Origin: Daejeonella sp. JGW-45
Lineage (GTDB): Bacteria > Bacteroidota > Bacteroidia > Sphingobacteriales > Sphingobacteriaceae
DNA: 64,000 nt
Assembly (NCBI RefSeq): GCF_029360805.1
Contig: NZ_JARKNC010000003.1
Coordinates: 1 to 64,000, forward strand
Direction of reading: 5' to 3'
The notes under the pieces are model-generated. The model was not told the DNA's origin. It made no database searches and worked only from the letters and a program-made list of their open reading frames with translations. The position numbers and the translations under genes are program-made. Of this stretch, positions 8,981 to 17,213 are shown one piece after another. The first letter of the stretch is position 1, and the number at the start of each line of letters is the position of its first letter.

Positions 8981-9490
8981 TTAAATTTGATAATAAACCT
9001 TAATTATCTTATCATTTTCTATTACAAATTGGATCTGTTCATATTTTTGAAATGGTCGATCTTCTGAGTTTGATGATTTGGGGAAATACTTAACACCAAT
9101 AGTTACATTTGGTAAGTTGAAATTCCAAGATGATCGAATTTTAAAATCCTTGCCACACAATTGTTGTTCGGATGATTTCAAATATTCTCTGAATTTCGAA
9201 AGACCTTCGGTTTCAAATATAGTTTTCCAGTTTTTGCGTTCTTCAAAAGTGATATTCTCGTCAAGATTTTTCAGGATACTACTTTCGTCGGAACTGTTGC
9301 AAGCCTTTATAAAATCCCTGATGATTTTTCGCGGTATCTTTTGAATTTCTCTGATTTTTTTCTTTTCATTTTCAAGGTAAAAAGCAAAATCATTATCTAC
9401 CAACTTACGCATCTTATCGCATCCAAAATGAAATGCCTCTATCTTAGATTTATAAAGTCGATCTTTGAAAAAATCAGTATCATCATTCAC
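8981..9490 (-). CDS. Hypothetical protein, probably N-terminally truncated
   Basis: I do not recognise a family. The product from the ATG at 9490 is 169 residues, charged and mostly helical, then beta-rich at the end (FVIENDKIIKVYYQI). The frame stays open upstream without another ATG to about 9597, reading KVLFGDKEQFYQVNIIDG and on into NVNDDTDFF, up to the point where the integrase fragment ends. This suggests that the gene lost its 5' part when it was joined to the broken integrase. It may be a passenger-gene remnant. Confidence 0.5.
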   Translation of the reverse strand: MNDDTDFFKDRLYKSKIEAFHFGCDKMRKLVDNDFAFYLENEKKKIREIQKIPRKIIRDFIKACNSSDESSILKNLDENITFEERKNWKTIFETEGLSKFREYLKSSEQQLCGKDFKIRSSWNFNLPNVTIGVKYFPKSSNSEDRPFQKYEQIQFVIENDKIIKVYYQI

Positions 9491-9600
9491 ATTATTTTTA
9501 AACTCATTCAGTAATAGGAAGCCTTTTTCATTCGTTGCTTCATTAATACCATCTATAATGTTTACTTGATAAAACTGTTCTTTGTCTCCAAATAAAACTT

Positions 9601-10242
9601 TTACCTTGGGGTTAAAATTCGGAGTTTAGCCATATTTACCATTTTGCGTAAACGTTCCATATGTTTCATCACCCCATTATTATTAAGGGATTTGTGATGA
9701 TCGGTCGACTCATAATTAATGAGGAAATTTTCGAAATCAAGAATGAACTTATAATTGAGTTCTTCCAGCATTATATCGTTTTTACGATATTGATGTTTAA
9801 TAAACTTTTTGAGATAACTTTCGGTAGTATGATAATTCTTCATGGTACCTGGTGCAAGTTTTGTAGCTGCAACTTGCCTATGATATTCAATAACCTTTAA
9901 TAAAGTCATCGTTTCTTCTATATCTTCACCAAGGTACTTGGCTTTAACGGCATCCACGGAAACCGATTTGTTCTGCTGTATCAATTCTTGGTAACCATCA
10001 GAAATTAACGAGCGCACTTGCTCCATGTGGCTGTTCAATTTTATGATTTCTTCTCGCTTTCCTTTTGCTCTTCCTTTTGCTTCATCCCAATTATTAATTG
10101 ACACTTTACTTTTTAAGGAAATTTCAGCTCTGCGACCGTTTACTGTAATTCTTGCATAAACAACGGCCATCTCGTCTTTCTTGTTTTTGGGTAACCGCAA
10201 CACGAATTGAATCCCAAAGGTGTTTTTACTTTTCATATCCAT
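9601..10242 (-). pseudogene. Tyrosine recombinase (phage-type integrase), C-terminally truncated
   Basis: The 213 residues contain the N-terminal arm-type DNA-binding domain (FGIQFVLRLPKNKKDEMAVV onward) and the SAM-like core-binding domain (TMKNYHTTESYLKKFIKH to KHMERLRKMVNMAK) of Bacteroidota integrases. The whole catalytic domain with its R, HxxR and Tyr residues is missing. Related integrases are usually about 400 residues long. The frame ends at a TAA where an unrelated open frame begins. The start may be the second Met at 10236. The gene faces away from the tRNA-Pro 3' end that was probably its target. As it stands it cannot be active. Confidence 0.8.
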
Positions 10243-10385
10243 TTATTTTATGTTCAACTCATACACTTTGGAGCAGTTCTCGCATTCCAACCATTCAATG
10301 GAATGAAGTGAAGAAGTCAAACAATTATAAATAGCATCAAAATAAATGTATTAAATAAGTGATTTACAGTTATTTATAAGCTATT

Positions 10386-10420
10386 CGGTGAGTAAATTTA
10401 AAACTTAAAATGACTCACCG
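10386..10420. repeat. Inverted repeat between integrase and tRNA-Pro
   Basis: CGGTGAGT at 10386-10393 and ACTCACCG at 10413-10420 form a perfect 8-base inverted repeat over an AT-rich spacer. A further TTAACTCAC copy follows at once. The site lies between the integrase remnant and the tRNA. It could be a recombinase arm site or a small regulatory site; this is inference. The rest of 10243-10477 shows nothing else that I can name. Confidence 0.4.
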
Positions 10421-10477
10421 TTTAACTCACATTTACCTTGATATTCTTTGGGGTTTCTTGATATGATATAAAACAAT

Positions 10478-10510
10478 AAACCCTCAAATTCATAGAATTT
10501 GAGGGTTTTT
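10478..10510. terminator. Bidirectional hairpin terminator after tRNA-Pro
   Basis: AAACCCTCAAATT and AATTTGAGGGTTT form a near-perfect stem with a four- to six-base loop. T-rich sequence follows on the plus strand and A-rich sequence precedes it. It lies just beyond the 3' end of the minus-strand tRNA-Pro and would end that transcript. The short A-run on the left also makes it usable from the other side. Confidence 0.75.
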
Positions 10511-10530
10511 GACCTTACTTAGTGTAAGTG

Positions 10531-10607
10531 TGGTCGGGGTGGCAGGATTCGAACCTACGACCTCCTGGTCCCAAACCAGGCGCGATACCGGGCTACGCTA
10601 CACCCCG
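10531..10607 (-). tRNA. tRNA-Pro (TGG anticodon)
   Basis: The minus strand folds as a 77-nucleotide tRNA including an encoded CCA (10533-10531). The acceptor arms are CGGGGTG and CACCCCG. The anticodon stem CCTGG/CCAGG holds the loop TTTGGGA with anticodon TGG. The T arm contains GGTTCGAATCC. Its 3' end faces the arsenic island and is the probable integration target. It has a strong promoter upstream and a terminator downstream. Confidence 0.95.
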
Positions 10608-10653
10608 AACATTTAACAATGATAACCGGTGTTTTTCATTTGTTAAGGGACTG

Positions 10654-10684
10654 CAAAGATAGACTTTTCATTATCTGTGACAAA
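10654..10684 (-). promoter_or_regulatory. Bacteroidota-type promoter of tRNA-Pro
   Basis: On the minus strand TTTG (10684-10681) and TATCTTTG (10661-10654) are separated by 19 bases. This matches the -33/-7 consensus TTTG and TAnnTTTG used by the Bacteroidota housekeeping sigma factor. It lies 46 bases upstream of the mature tRNA 5' end. Confidence 0.75.
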
Positions 10685-10807
10685 TATTTTTGAAAATAAT
10701 TTCGAATAAAAAAGAGGCGGGGAGAATGTCTGTTTATAACCAATTGATCTATAGCAGGTATGAGGTAAGAAGCTGGACGGAATATGATTTCAATTCCACG
10801 TGAGGAG

Positions 10808-10832
10808 ATCCCCGATTAAATCGGGGAAGATC
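10808..10832 (-). terminator. GC-rich hairpin after the GH18-like gene
   Basis: TCCCCGATT and AATCGGGGA pair closely around a short loop, about 20 bases past the stop of the minus-strand gene ending at 10848. No T run follows, so it is a weaker terminator candidate or a 3' stabilising hairpin. Confidence 0.4.
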
Positions 10833-10847
10833 TGCTCAGCTCTTAGC

Positions 10848-12902
10848 TCAAGGTTTCTCGTCATGCTGTATCGCCGGGAAAATAAGGAACCTCATGATAA
10901 GCGAGCCCAGCACAATGCCTGTGAAGATGATCAGCAACAGTGCTGTAAATGGCATATCAACACAGTCCTGGCCAGCGCCAAACCAGGGAATATTGTTATC
11001 AATGTACAACCACATGAATATGGTGATGATAAACAGGTTGAAGCAGACAATAAGAACCCGGAAGAGGGTCTTCTTCCATTTCCAGCGCTCGCCGTTTTCC
11101 TTGATCTTTAAGATAAGGATAACCGTCAGTGCTATTGAGACAAGCGCCAGGAAGATATTAAAGATGGTAAGAAGAAGTGTTTCGGGCTGGTCGTAGCTTG
11201 GGTCGCATGGATGCTGTAAAGCGTAATAGTAGGCAACCGTATTCTTTTTAATGTACCCCCAGACTGAGCCGTCAATGCCACCGGCACCTTTTAGCAATAT
11301 CGTTTCTTTGGAAACCGTATCGATTTTAACGAATTTGTTAGCCAGGGCATCCCACAGCTCGCCGTAACCGCCATCGGCTCCCAGTTCCCAGAAAGCCACT
11401 CCACCAAGGCCATTTTGCAAAATAAAATCGTATTTCTGTTCGAGGGACCGCTCATTATCATAATAAATGTGCCCTGTGAGGTTGCCTTCATCGTCCCGTG
11501 TTTCGATGCTCACAAACCCCTGTTCTTCATGATAGGTTACCGGGGCATACTGGTAGTTCAGGCGGATCGTCTGGTACGGCACATAGCCTTTAAACGTTTC
11601 TGTTCCTGTATCCGGGTTAATTGAGAACTCAGCCCCATAGTAGGAAAGACCCAGGATAAATTTATACGGCGGAATACCGGCATTCAGATAGCGCGAAACG
11701 CTGGACTGCACGCTGTAGTCGCTGTCGTCATTTAGGGGAGCGACCGGCCCCGGGAAGTTAGTAGGCTTCTTGCTGAAATTGATGATAAACTTGTCGACCA
11801 GGGTGTCCAGGCTTGCAATATCATAGGCTTTCAGATCATCGTATACCGGCAGGGTAACTGCGATCTGGTATTGCTTCTGCTTTGCCCTGTAGGCTTTAGA
11901 CAGCGAGCCGACAAAATCAACGAAGTAGGAGCGGAGCCTCTGGTTTAAGCCAGTTACCTGAATGTTTACCCCGTCGGCCCCCCGGTGTTCCAGGAGCTCC
12001 AGGGTTTTGCTGATCATGGTTTTCATGGCGGTCTGGTTCGTCAGAAACCTTGCCATTTCCACAGAGCTTTTTGTCGTAACGGTCAGGTATACTTTTGAAC
12101 CGCCTTCCTTTGCACTTTCAATGATGGGGGCATCATTCCAGGAATTGAAGTTCTTCGCAAAACCCGTATTGCCATCCAGATCGTATGAATTATAAAGCAG
12201 GCCGGTGAGGGTGGTAAAATTATAGGGATTGACCCTGTAGCCGCTTTCATACATGTAATTACCCAGGACCTCTACGCGCCGGCTTAGCTTCAGCCTGTAC
12301 CTGACGACAACACTGTCGTTTAGCGTATCAATAAATGCTTCCTTGCGGGCATAGATGTCGCGCATGAGTTTAAGACGCTCCTGCCGGGTTTTTACCTGCT
12401 CATCGTCTTCTTTAGTATCGGTGAGTATTGGGATCAGCCGGTCTACCAGGTCATTGATATACTTATCATTAGGGTCCAACTCCTTAGTAACCTTGAATGG
12501 TCTTTTGCTGGGATCACCGCCCGATGGCTGTTCTTCGGCCGGAGCCGCCCCTTCGGGTATCTTTATTTCCTTGATAAGCTCAAGGAGCATGTCAAATTGC
12601 TGCTTATTGGCTTCCGAAAGCTCACTCTTTAGCTTTTCGAGATCCTGAACAGTAGCAACGGTAGAATCTTTTGAGATCATCTTCTCAATGATCGCCTGGA
12701 CTCGCTTCTGTTCCTTGGTTATCGTGTTTTTCCGAAACTTAATTGCCTCGGATAACTTCTTGAGAAGGTTAGCTTTTTTTGTAGTGTCTTTTTTTGCTTT
12801 AGGCTGCTGGTATACGATAAGAGTTCGTTCAGGATATGCAAGCAATGTTTTTCCGCCCAGAAGCAAAAAAACCAAGAGAAATAAAGTAATAATTTTCGGC
12901 AT
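10848..12902 (-). CDS. Membrane-anchored GH18-like protein with degenerate active site
   Basis: From the ATG at 12902 the product has 684 residues; an ATG at 12923 would add seven. It has an N-terminal signal or anchor (ITLFLLVFLLLGGKTLLAY), a charged helical segment, a glycoside hydrolase family 18-like TIM barrel and three C-terminal transmembrane helices (about residues 576-599, 615-636, 652-676). GH18 chitinases need DGxDxDxE; the matching segment here is ADGVNIQVTG at about residues 308-317, so two acidic residues and the proton-donor Glu are gone. A later GGVAFWELGADG fits the last GH18 strand. It is therefore probably a glycan-binding or structural protein exposed in the periplasm. It is divergent from the eCIS operon across 180 bases of AT-rich DNA and may belong to that system, but this is inferred from position. 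Confidence 0.75.
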   Translation of the reverse strand: MPKIITLFLLVFLLLGGKTLLAYPERTLIVYQQPKAKKDTTKKANLLKKLSEAIKFRKNTITKEQKRVQAIIEKMISKDSTVATVQDLEKLKSELSEANKQQFDMLLELIKEIKIPEGAAPAEEQPSGGDPSKRPFKVTKELDPNDKYINDLVDRLIPILTDTKEDDEQVKTRQERLKLMRDIYARKEAFIDTLNDSVVVRYRLKLSRRVEVLGNYMYESGYRVNPYNFTTLTGLLYNSYDLDGNTGFAKNFNSWNDAPIIESAKEGGSKVYLTVTTKSSVEMARFLTNQTAMKTMISKTLELLEHRGADGVNIQVTGLNQRLRSYFVDFVGSLSKAYRAKQKQYQIAVTLPVYDDLKAYDIASLDTLVDKFIINFSKKPTNFPGPVAPLNDDSDYSVQSSVSRYLNAGIPPYKFILGLSYYGAEFSINPDTGTETFKGYVPYQTIRLNYQYAPVTYHEEQGFVSIETRDDEGNLTGHIYYDNERSLEQKYDFILQNGLGGVAFWELGADGGYGELWDALANKFVKIDTVSKETILLKGAGGIDGSVWGYIKKNTVAYYYALQHPCDPSYDQPETLLLTIFNIFLALVSIALTVILILKIKENGERWKWKKTLFRVLIVCFNLFIITIFMWLYIDNNIPWFGAGQDCVDMPFTALLLIIFTGIVLGSLIMRFLIFPAIQHDEKP

Positions 12903-13084
12903 ATGTCTTTCGTAGGACGACACTAAATCTCGTGAAAAAAAATTATAGTATATTTTTTAAATTAATTTTCTTAATGTTACAAAAGTTTTTAACACTATTT
13001 TTAAACATATTTACTTTAGGACATGGAATTTTATTGTCAAAGTGTTATATATTTAAGATAACAAAAATGTTAAAATAAATATAA

Positions 13085-13663
13085 ATGATTTACGAAGCCC
13101 TCTCGTGTCTCGCTGAAGAGATAAATGAGTATTTCAGGATAAGGCTTAAAATTAGCGAGGATAAGGTTGTTCTTTCAGCTATAGTAAATCAGGATGGGAC
13201 GATTGCGATACAGGGTGAGAACAAGATCCTGGTCACGCTGGTGAATATAGAAAGGGAAAGCATAGGTAAGAGCAACTCGGGCATTCCGGGCGGCTCAGTG
13301 TTAATAAATAAATCCTCTGCTTTAACAATAAATTTATACGTGCTGTTCTCGGCCTATTTCAGCAATGGAAATTACCCGGAAGCACTGCGGTTTATTTCTT
13401 TTATCATAGCTTATTTCCAGCAGAACAGCGTGTTTACCAGAACCAACACGCCGAGACTGGATATTGATATAGAAAAAATGGTTTTTGAGCTGGCTACGAT
13501 CAGCCCGGAACAGGTGAATAATATTTGGGGAGCATTGGGGGCTAAATATATGCCATCTGTGGTGTATAAAGTCAGGATGTTAACATTCGATAACAATGTT
13601 GTAAGAGAGTACAGACCTCTGGTAACAGGTGTCGATAATGAGAATAATATTGCAAATAACTGA
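13085..13663 (+). CDS. eCIS cap/tail-terminator protein, DUF4255 (Pvc16/Afp16-like)
   Basis: This 192-residue protein matches the DUF4255 (Pvc16 N-terminal) family. It opens with MIYEALSCLAEEINEYF, and the LTINLYVLFSAYF and YPEALRFISFIIAYFQ segments are typical of these proteins. In Afp and PVC particles the homologue sits at the top end of the tube and sheath and fixes their length. It is the first gene of the plus-strand eCIS operon, with 182 bases of AT-rich upstream DNA. I see no clean TTTG/TAnnTTTG promoter there, so expression may use another sigma factor or an activator. The next gene starts 2 bases after its stop. Confidence 0.88.
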   Translation: MIYEALSCLAEEINEYFRIRLKISEDKVVLSAIVNQDGTIAIQGENKILVTLVNIERESIGKSNSGIPGGSVLINKSSALTINLYVLFSAYFSNGNYPEALRFISFIIAYFQQNSVFTRTNTPRLDIDIEKMVFELATISPEQVNNIWGALGAKYMPSVVYKVRMLTFDNNVVREYRPLVTGVDNENNIANN

Positions 13664-13665
13664 GG

Positions 13666-14502
13666 ATGAATTACAGGTTTGAAACTTTAGTGACTGTGTA
13701 TTTCAGGCACAGCTATTTTTCAGATCAGCTGTTTGGGGGATTTATTATCGAGCCATCAGACCGCAGCTTACGAAAGCTGCTGAATCATGGATTGATGTTA
13801 AAGCCTTTTAATGGCGGGTTTCGTATTTTGTTTGATGTAAACTTTGCCGGAGGCTCACGTGAAAGAAGCGATGCGCTGAGAGATGAGGTGTTATGTGAAT
13901 GTGTATTAAGGCTGACCGACAAGGGGTTTTATAATTACACTGAACCAATGGAGGGAGACATTACTTCCGGTATCTTCTACTTCCATAACATGCTTAAGGA
14001 CAGCAACAGCTTGAAAAGGTCACTGCACAGCGATTCGTATGTTACTTCTGAGGACCTATTGCCATTAGATTCTTTTGAGGAAAGGTACTTCAGCAAACCC
14101 TTTGGTAAACTGGATCTCTTGCTTTCTGCAGGCCTGGAAGATTCATATACCATAACATTTAAAGCTAAGGAGACTTACTGGCGATATATCCTGGTTAGCG
14201 ACGACTTGAAGTCGCTGAACAGTCCTGCCATACTTGACAGCCTTAGTGCGGAATCCTTCGAAGGCCCGGAAACCTTACCAGTCAGGGGCAAGGATGCCCT
14301 TGCTTTCCGGTCTAAGAGCCCTATAAGCTTTAGTCAGAAGGCCAGGAACGTTTTCCAGCTGGTAGATAATTACGATGCTGAAACAGGCAGATATAAGGTC
14401 GTCATGAGGGCCCTGCCTTCCGCCGATCCGAATCACATCACTTTAATAGACTCTGATTCACCCCCCCGAACCCTCAATTATTCAGAAATATTTATTCATT
14501 AA
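13666..14502 (+). CDS. eCIS-associated protein of unknown function, possible cap adaptor
   Basis: The 278-residue product matches no family that I can name with confidence. It lacks a signal peptide and transmembrane helices, and looks like a mixed alpha/beta cytoplasmic protein beginning MNYRFETLVTVYFRHSYFSD. It lies between the DUF4255 cap gene and the sheath gene with almost no spacing, which suggests a structural or assembly part of the particle. A cap adaptor has been described for the Bacteroidota particle AlgoCIS; this could be the counterpart, but I cannot show it from sequence. Confidence 0.7.
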   Translation: MNYRFETLVTVYFRHSYFSDQLFGGFIIEPSDRSLRKLLNHGLMLKPFNGGFRILFDVNFAGGSRERSDALRDEVLCECVLRLTDKGFYNYTEPMEGDITSGIFYFHNMLKDSNSLKRSLHSDSYVTSEDLLPLDSFEERYFSKPFGKLDLLLSAGLEDSYTITFKAKETYWRYILVSDDLKSLNSPAILDSLSAESFEGPETLPVRGKDALAFRSKSPISFSQKARNVFQLVDNYDAETGRYKVVMRALPSADPNHITLIDSDSPPRTLNYSEIFIH

Positions 14503-14514
14503 TCAACTTAAACT

Positions 14515-16092
14515 ATGGCATCAACACTTATGACCCCAGGGGTTTACCTGGAAGAAAAGAACGCCTTTCCCAGCTCAGCAGTAGCAGTTGCGACTGCTGT
14601 GCCTGTATTTGTCGGCTACACCGCATTTGCAGAACGGAATGGTAAATCACTGGTAGGTAAACCAACCAGGATCACATCTTTTGCCGAATACATTGAATGT
14701 TTCGGACAAGGATTCAATTCGAAATTTACGGTAACGGATGCGTCGAAAGATGACACCGACGTGTTTACGGTAGACGGTGTACAGAAAACGGTTGTCGTTA
14801 ACGACAACAACACTGCGTACCTGTTTAACAGTATCCGTTTATTTTATGCGAATGGCGGTGGGCCGAGCTATGTACTGTCTGTAGGTCTGTACGCAGGAGC
14901 CGATAGCATCGAGATCAAAGCCGGCGACTTCGAAGTTTTGGATATCCTCGAGAAAGAGTTCGAGCCAACCTTAGTAGTTATGCCGGATGCTACTGCATTA
15001 GGAGGAGAAGCCTATGGTATCTACCAGAAGGTGCTGGCGCACTGCGCGAAGATGCAGAGCCGCTTTGCGATCTTTGACGTTGCAAAACAAGGTCCCACTG
15101 ATGAAACAGCAGAGGTGATCAACACCTTCCGTGAAGCGATCGGTATTAATTTCCTGAATTACGGTGCTGCTTACTACCCATGGCTGGAAACTTCTATTGT
15201 ACAGCCTGATGAGCTTGATTTTGAGAACATCGACGGCGATCTTGCTGCCTTGCTGCCAGAAACCGATGCCAAAAAGATCATTGCCAAGTATAATGACGAC
15301 CGTAAGAAATTTGACCCTGAGCTGAAAACTCTTATCGATCAGCGTGAAGAGGCGCTTAAAGGCGGCGATGCTATCGTCATCGTGGAAGCGGAGGCTGCAG
15401 TTGATTCAAAGAGCAAAGACATATCAACAGCGAAAAAGCACCTGCACCAGGGATTGAAGGCAGTAAGCCCGACCTATGGCAATATCATCAATGAGATCCG
15501 TAATAAGCTGAACCAATTGCCCCCAAGCGGTGCAATGGCTGGTATCTACACACAGGTCGACAACAGCCGTGGTGTATGGAAAGCTCCGGCAAACGTGTCA
15601 GTTAATATGGTGAACGCACCGGCAGTAAATATTTCCAGTGAAGGCCAGCAAAGCCTGAACGTGGATGTCATGGCTGGAAAATCGATCAACGTGATCCGTT
15701 CCTTCCCGGGAATAGGTTCTTTGGTTTGGGGTGGTCGTACATTGGACGGAAACAGCCAGGACTGGAGATATATCAACGTGAGAAGGACTCTGATCATGAT
15801 CGAACAATCTATCAAGTTATCTACACGTGCTTATGTTTTTGAGCCGAATGATGCTAATACCTGGGTTACTGTAAAAAGTATGATCGAGAACTTCCTCATC
15901 AACCTTTGGAAACAGGGCGCATTGGCGGGTGCATCGCCGGAAGCAGCTTTCGAAGTACAGATCGGATTAGGGTCAACAATGACACCTACTGATATCCTGG
16001 ATGGAAAAATGCTGATCACAGTGAAGGTAGCCCTGGTTCGTCCGGCTGAGTTCATCGTAATCACGTTCCAGCAGCAAATGCAACAGTCTTAA
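14515..16092 (+). CDS. eCIS contractile sheath protein
   Basis: This 525-residue protein has the N-terminal TPGVYLEEKNAFPSSAVAVA segment of phage-type and eCIS sheath subunits. Its conserved C-terminal sheath domain includes RRTLIMIEQSIKLSTRAYVF, PNDANTWVTVKSMIENFL and ALVRPAEFIVITFQQQ. These ends interlock neighbouring subunits and carry the contraction. Only one sheath gene is present, unlike Afp and PVC which have several paralogues. A middle insertion at about residues 235-310 is rich in Lys, Glu and Asp and probably forms an outer domain. The next gene follows after 42 bases. Confidence 0.93.
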   Translation: MASTLMTPGVYLEEKNAFPSSAVAVATAVPVFVGYTAFAERNGKSLVGKPTRITSFAEYIECFGQGFNSKFTVTDASKDDTDVFTVDGVQKTVVVNDNNTAYLFNSIRLFYANGGGPSYVLSVGLYAGADSIEIKAGDFEVLDILEKEFEPTLVVMPDATALGGEAYGIYQKVLAHCAKMQSRFAIFDVAKQGPTDETAEVINTFREAIGINFLNYGAAYYPWLETSIVQPDELDFENIDGDLAALLPETDAKKIIAKYNDDRKKFDPELKTLIDQREEALKGGDAIVIVEAEAAVDSKSKDISTAKKHLHQGLKAVSPTYGNIINEIRNKLNQLPPSGAMAGIYTQVDNSRGVWKAPANVSVNMVNAPAVNISSEGQQSLNVDVMAGKSINVIRSFPGIGSLVWGGRTLDGNSQDWRYINVRRTLIMIEQSIKLSTRAYVFEPNDANTWVTVKSMIENFLINLWKQGALAGASPEAAFEVQIGLGSTMTPTDILDGKMLITVKVALVRPAEFIVITFQQQMQQS

Positions 16093-16134
16093 ATTAATTA
16101 ATCGTAAACAATCACAAATTAAAATATTACAATT

Positions 16135-16590
16135 ATGGCAGATGATGGCGCAGCACAGTCAACGGCAACCTGGCCGTTAGTTAAGTTTTCATTTCAAGTG
16201 AAATGGGACGATGCTGAATATATATTCCAGGAAGTGACCGGTTTATCATCGGAAACCCAGGTTATCGAGTACCGCGGAGGAAACAGCAAAGTTTACTCTA
16301 CAGTAAAAATGCCGGGCATCCAGAAGTTCGGTAACATTACCCTCAAGAAGGGGATCTTTAAAGGCGACAAAGCGCTTTGGGATAAGTATAACTTATTAAA
16401 GATGAACACGATAAAACGTTCAACTATATTGATAAGTTTACTTGATGAGACCAACGCGGTTGCGATGAGCTGGAAGTTGCTTAATGCATTTCCTACCAAG
16501 ATGACAGTTTCGGACATGAAAGCCGATGCTAACGAAATTGCGGTAGAAACAATCGAACTAGCGCACGAAGGTTTGTCATTAAGCGCATAA
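16135..16590 (+). CDS. eCIS inner tube protein (gp19-like), first copy
   Basis: This 151-residue protein is of the T4 gp19/Hcp-like tail-tube family. Diagnostic parts are YIFQEVTGLSSETQVIEYRGG, KMPGIQKFGNITLKKGIFKG and WKLLNAFPTKMTVSDMKADA followed by VETIELAHEGL. It forms the hexameric rings through which cargo travels. It is the more likely main tube subunit because it directly follows the sheath gene. A paralogue follows after 6 bases. Confidence 0.92.
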   Translation: MADDGAAQSTATWPLVKFSFQVKWDDAEYIFQEVTGLSSETQVIEYRGGNSKVYSTVKMPGIQKFGNITLKKGIFKGDKALWDKYNLLKMNTIKRSTILISLLDETNAVAMSWKLLNAFPTKMTVSDMKADANEIAVETIELAHEGLSLSA

Positions 16591-16596
16591 TAATTA

Positions 16597-17043
16597 ATGT
16601 CTACTGAAATATATTACCCGCCCGTCGGATTCAGCTTTAAGGTGAACGTTGAGGGGATAACGGGGATAAATGAAGGTAGTTTCCAGGAGGTTAGCGGCTT
16701 AAACGCTAAAATCACTCCTGAAAGTATTAAAGAGGGCGGGGAGAACCGGTTTGAACACCGGTTCCCCAATCGCCCTGTTTATGAAAATCTTATCCTCAAA
16801 AGAGGAATGTTACTGGGCTCTCCGTTAATTACATGGGCAAGGAATAGTTTCGACTTGTTCGAATTTAAACCTAAGCTGGTAAATCTGAATCTTCTCGATG
16901 AAAAGGGTGCTCCGATATCAACCTGGAGGTTCATAAATGCTTACCCCGTTGCTTTGAAGGTTTCTGATCTCAAAGCACAGGAAAATGCTATTGTCGTGGA
17001 GACGCTGGAGCTTTGCTATGATTATTTTACTAAAGTGAACTAA
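16597..17043 (+). CDS. eCIS tube protein, second copy (Pvc5/Afp5-like)
   Basis: This 148-residue gp19-family protein is clearly related to its neighbour, with FQEVSGLNAKITPESIKEGG, FPNRPVYENLILKRGMLLG and WRFINAYPVALKVSDLKAQE. In Afp-type systems a second tube paralogue acts as tube initiator at the baseplate; that role is inferred here. It carries longer loops than the first copy at the ITPESIKEGGENRFEH segment. The small DUF5908 gene begins one base after its stop. Confidence 0.9.
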   Translation: MSTEIYYPPVGFSFKVNVEGITGINEGSFQEVSGLNAKITPESIKEGGENRFEHRFPNRPVYENLILKRGMLLGSPLITWARNSFDLFEFKPKLVNLNLLDEKGAPISTWRFINAYPVALKVSDLKAQENAIVVETLELCYDYFTKVN

Positions 17044-17044
17044 G

Positions 17045-17212
17045 ATGCCGATAGAGATCAGAGAGCTTGTTATTAAGGTAGCTGTGGATGAGAATAACAG
17101 AAAAACTGACAAAGGCATTGATCAGAGAGAGCTCGCACGGCTGAAAGACAAAATTGTTAAGGAATGCGTGAATAGTGTCATGCAGAAGATGAGTAAGCTT
17201 TCGGATCGCTGA
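17045..17212 (+). CDS. DUF5908 small eCIS protein
   Basis: A 55-residue ORF starts MPIEIRELVIKVAVDE, the hallmark opening of the DUF5908 family, and ends in a Lys-rich helix (CVNSVMQKMSKLSDR). It starts one base after the second tube gene and ends one base before the LysM gene, so it is locked into the operon. The family is known from Bacteroidota contractile-injection loci but has no proven role. Placed between tube and baseplate-hub genes, it may be a small adaptor or assembly factor. It is easily missed by gene callers because of its size. Confidence 0.85.
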   Translation: MPIEIRELVIKVAVDENNRKTDKGIDQRELARLKDKIVKECVNSVMQKMSKLSDR

Positions 17213-17213
17213 T

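Larger units (their letters stand above)
1..10533. mobile_element. Arsenic-resistance genomic island at tRNA-Pro (left end outside window)
   Basis: All genes between the left edge and the tRNA-Pro 3' end lie on the minus strand. They are visibly more AT-rich than the DNA to the right. They encode arsenic and chromate handling functions plus a tyrosine-recombinase remnant 289 bases from the tRNA 3' end. Integration at a tRNA 3' end by a nearby integrase is a well-known arrangement. I found no second copy of the tRNA 3' end in the window, so the other attachment site is either further left or lost. The element is probably defective because its integrase is truncated. The boundaries are inferred. 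Confidence 0.6.

Noticed and set aside
10800-11196. Plus-strand ORFs opposite the end of the GH18-like gene
   Set aside because: They are shadows of the minus-strand coding frame with no recognisable protein features.
12903-13084. A standard Bacteroidota promoter upstream of the eCIS operon
   Set aside because: A TATATTTA string is present, but no TTTG lies at the right distance; I could not support a promoter call.
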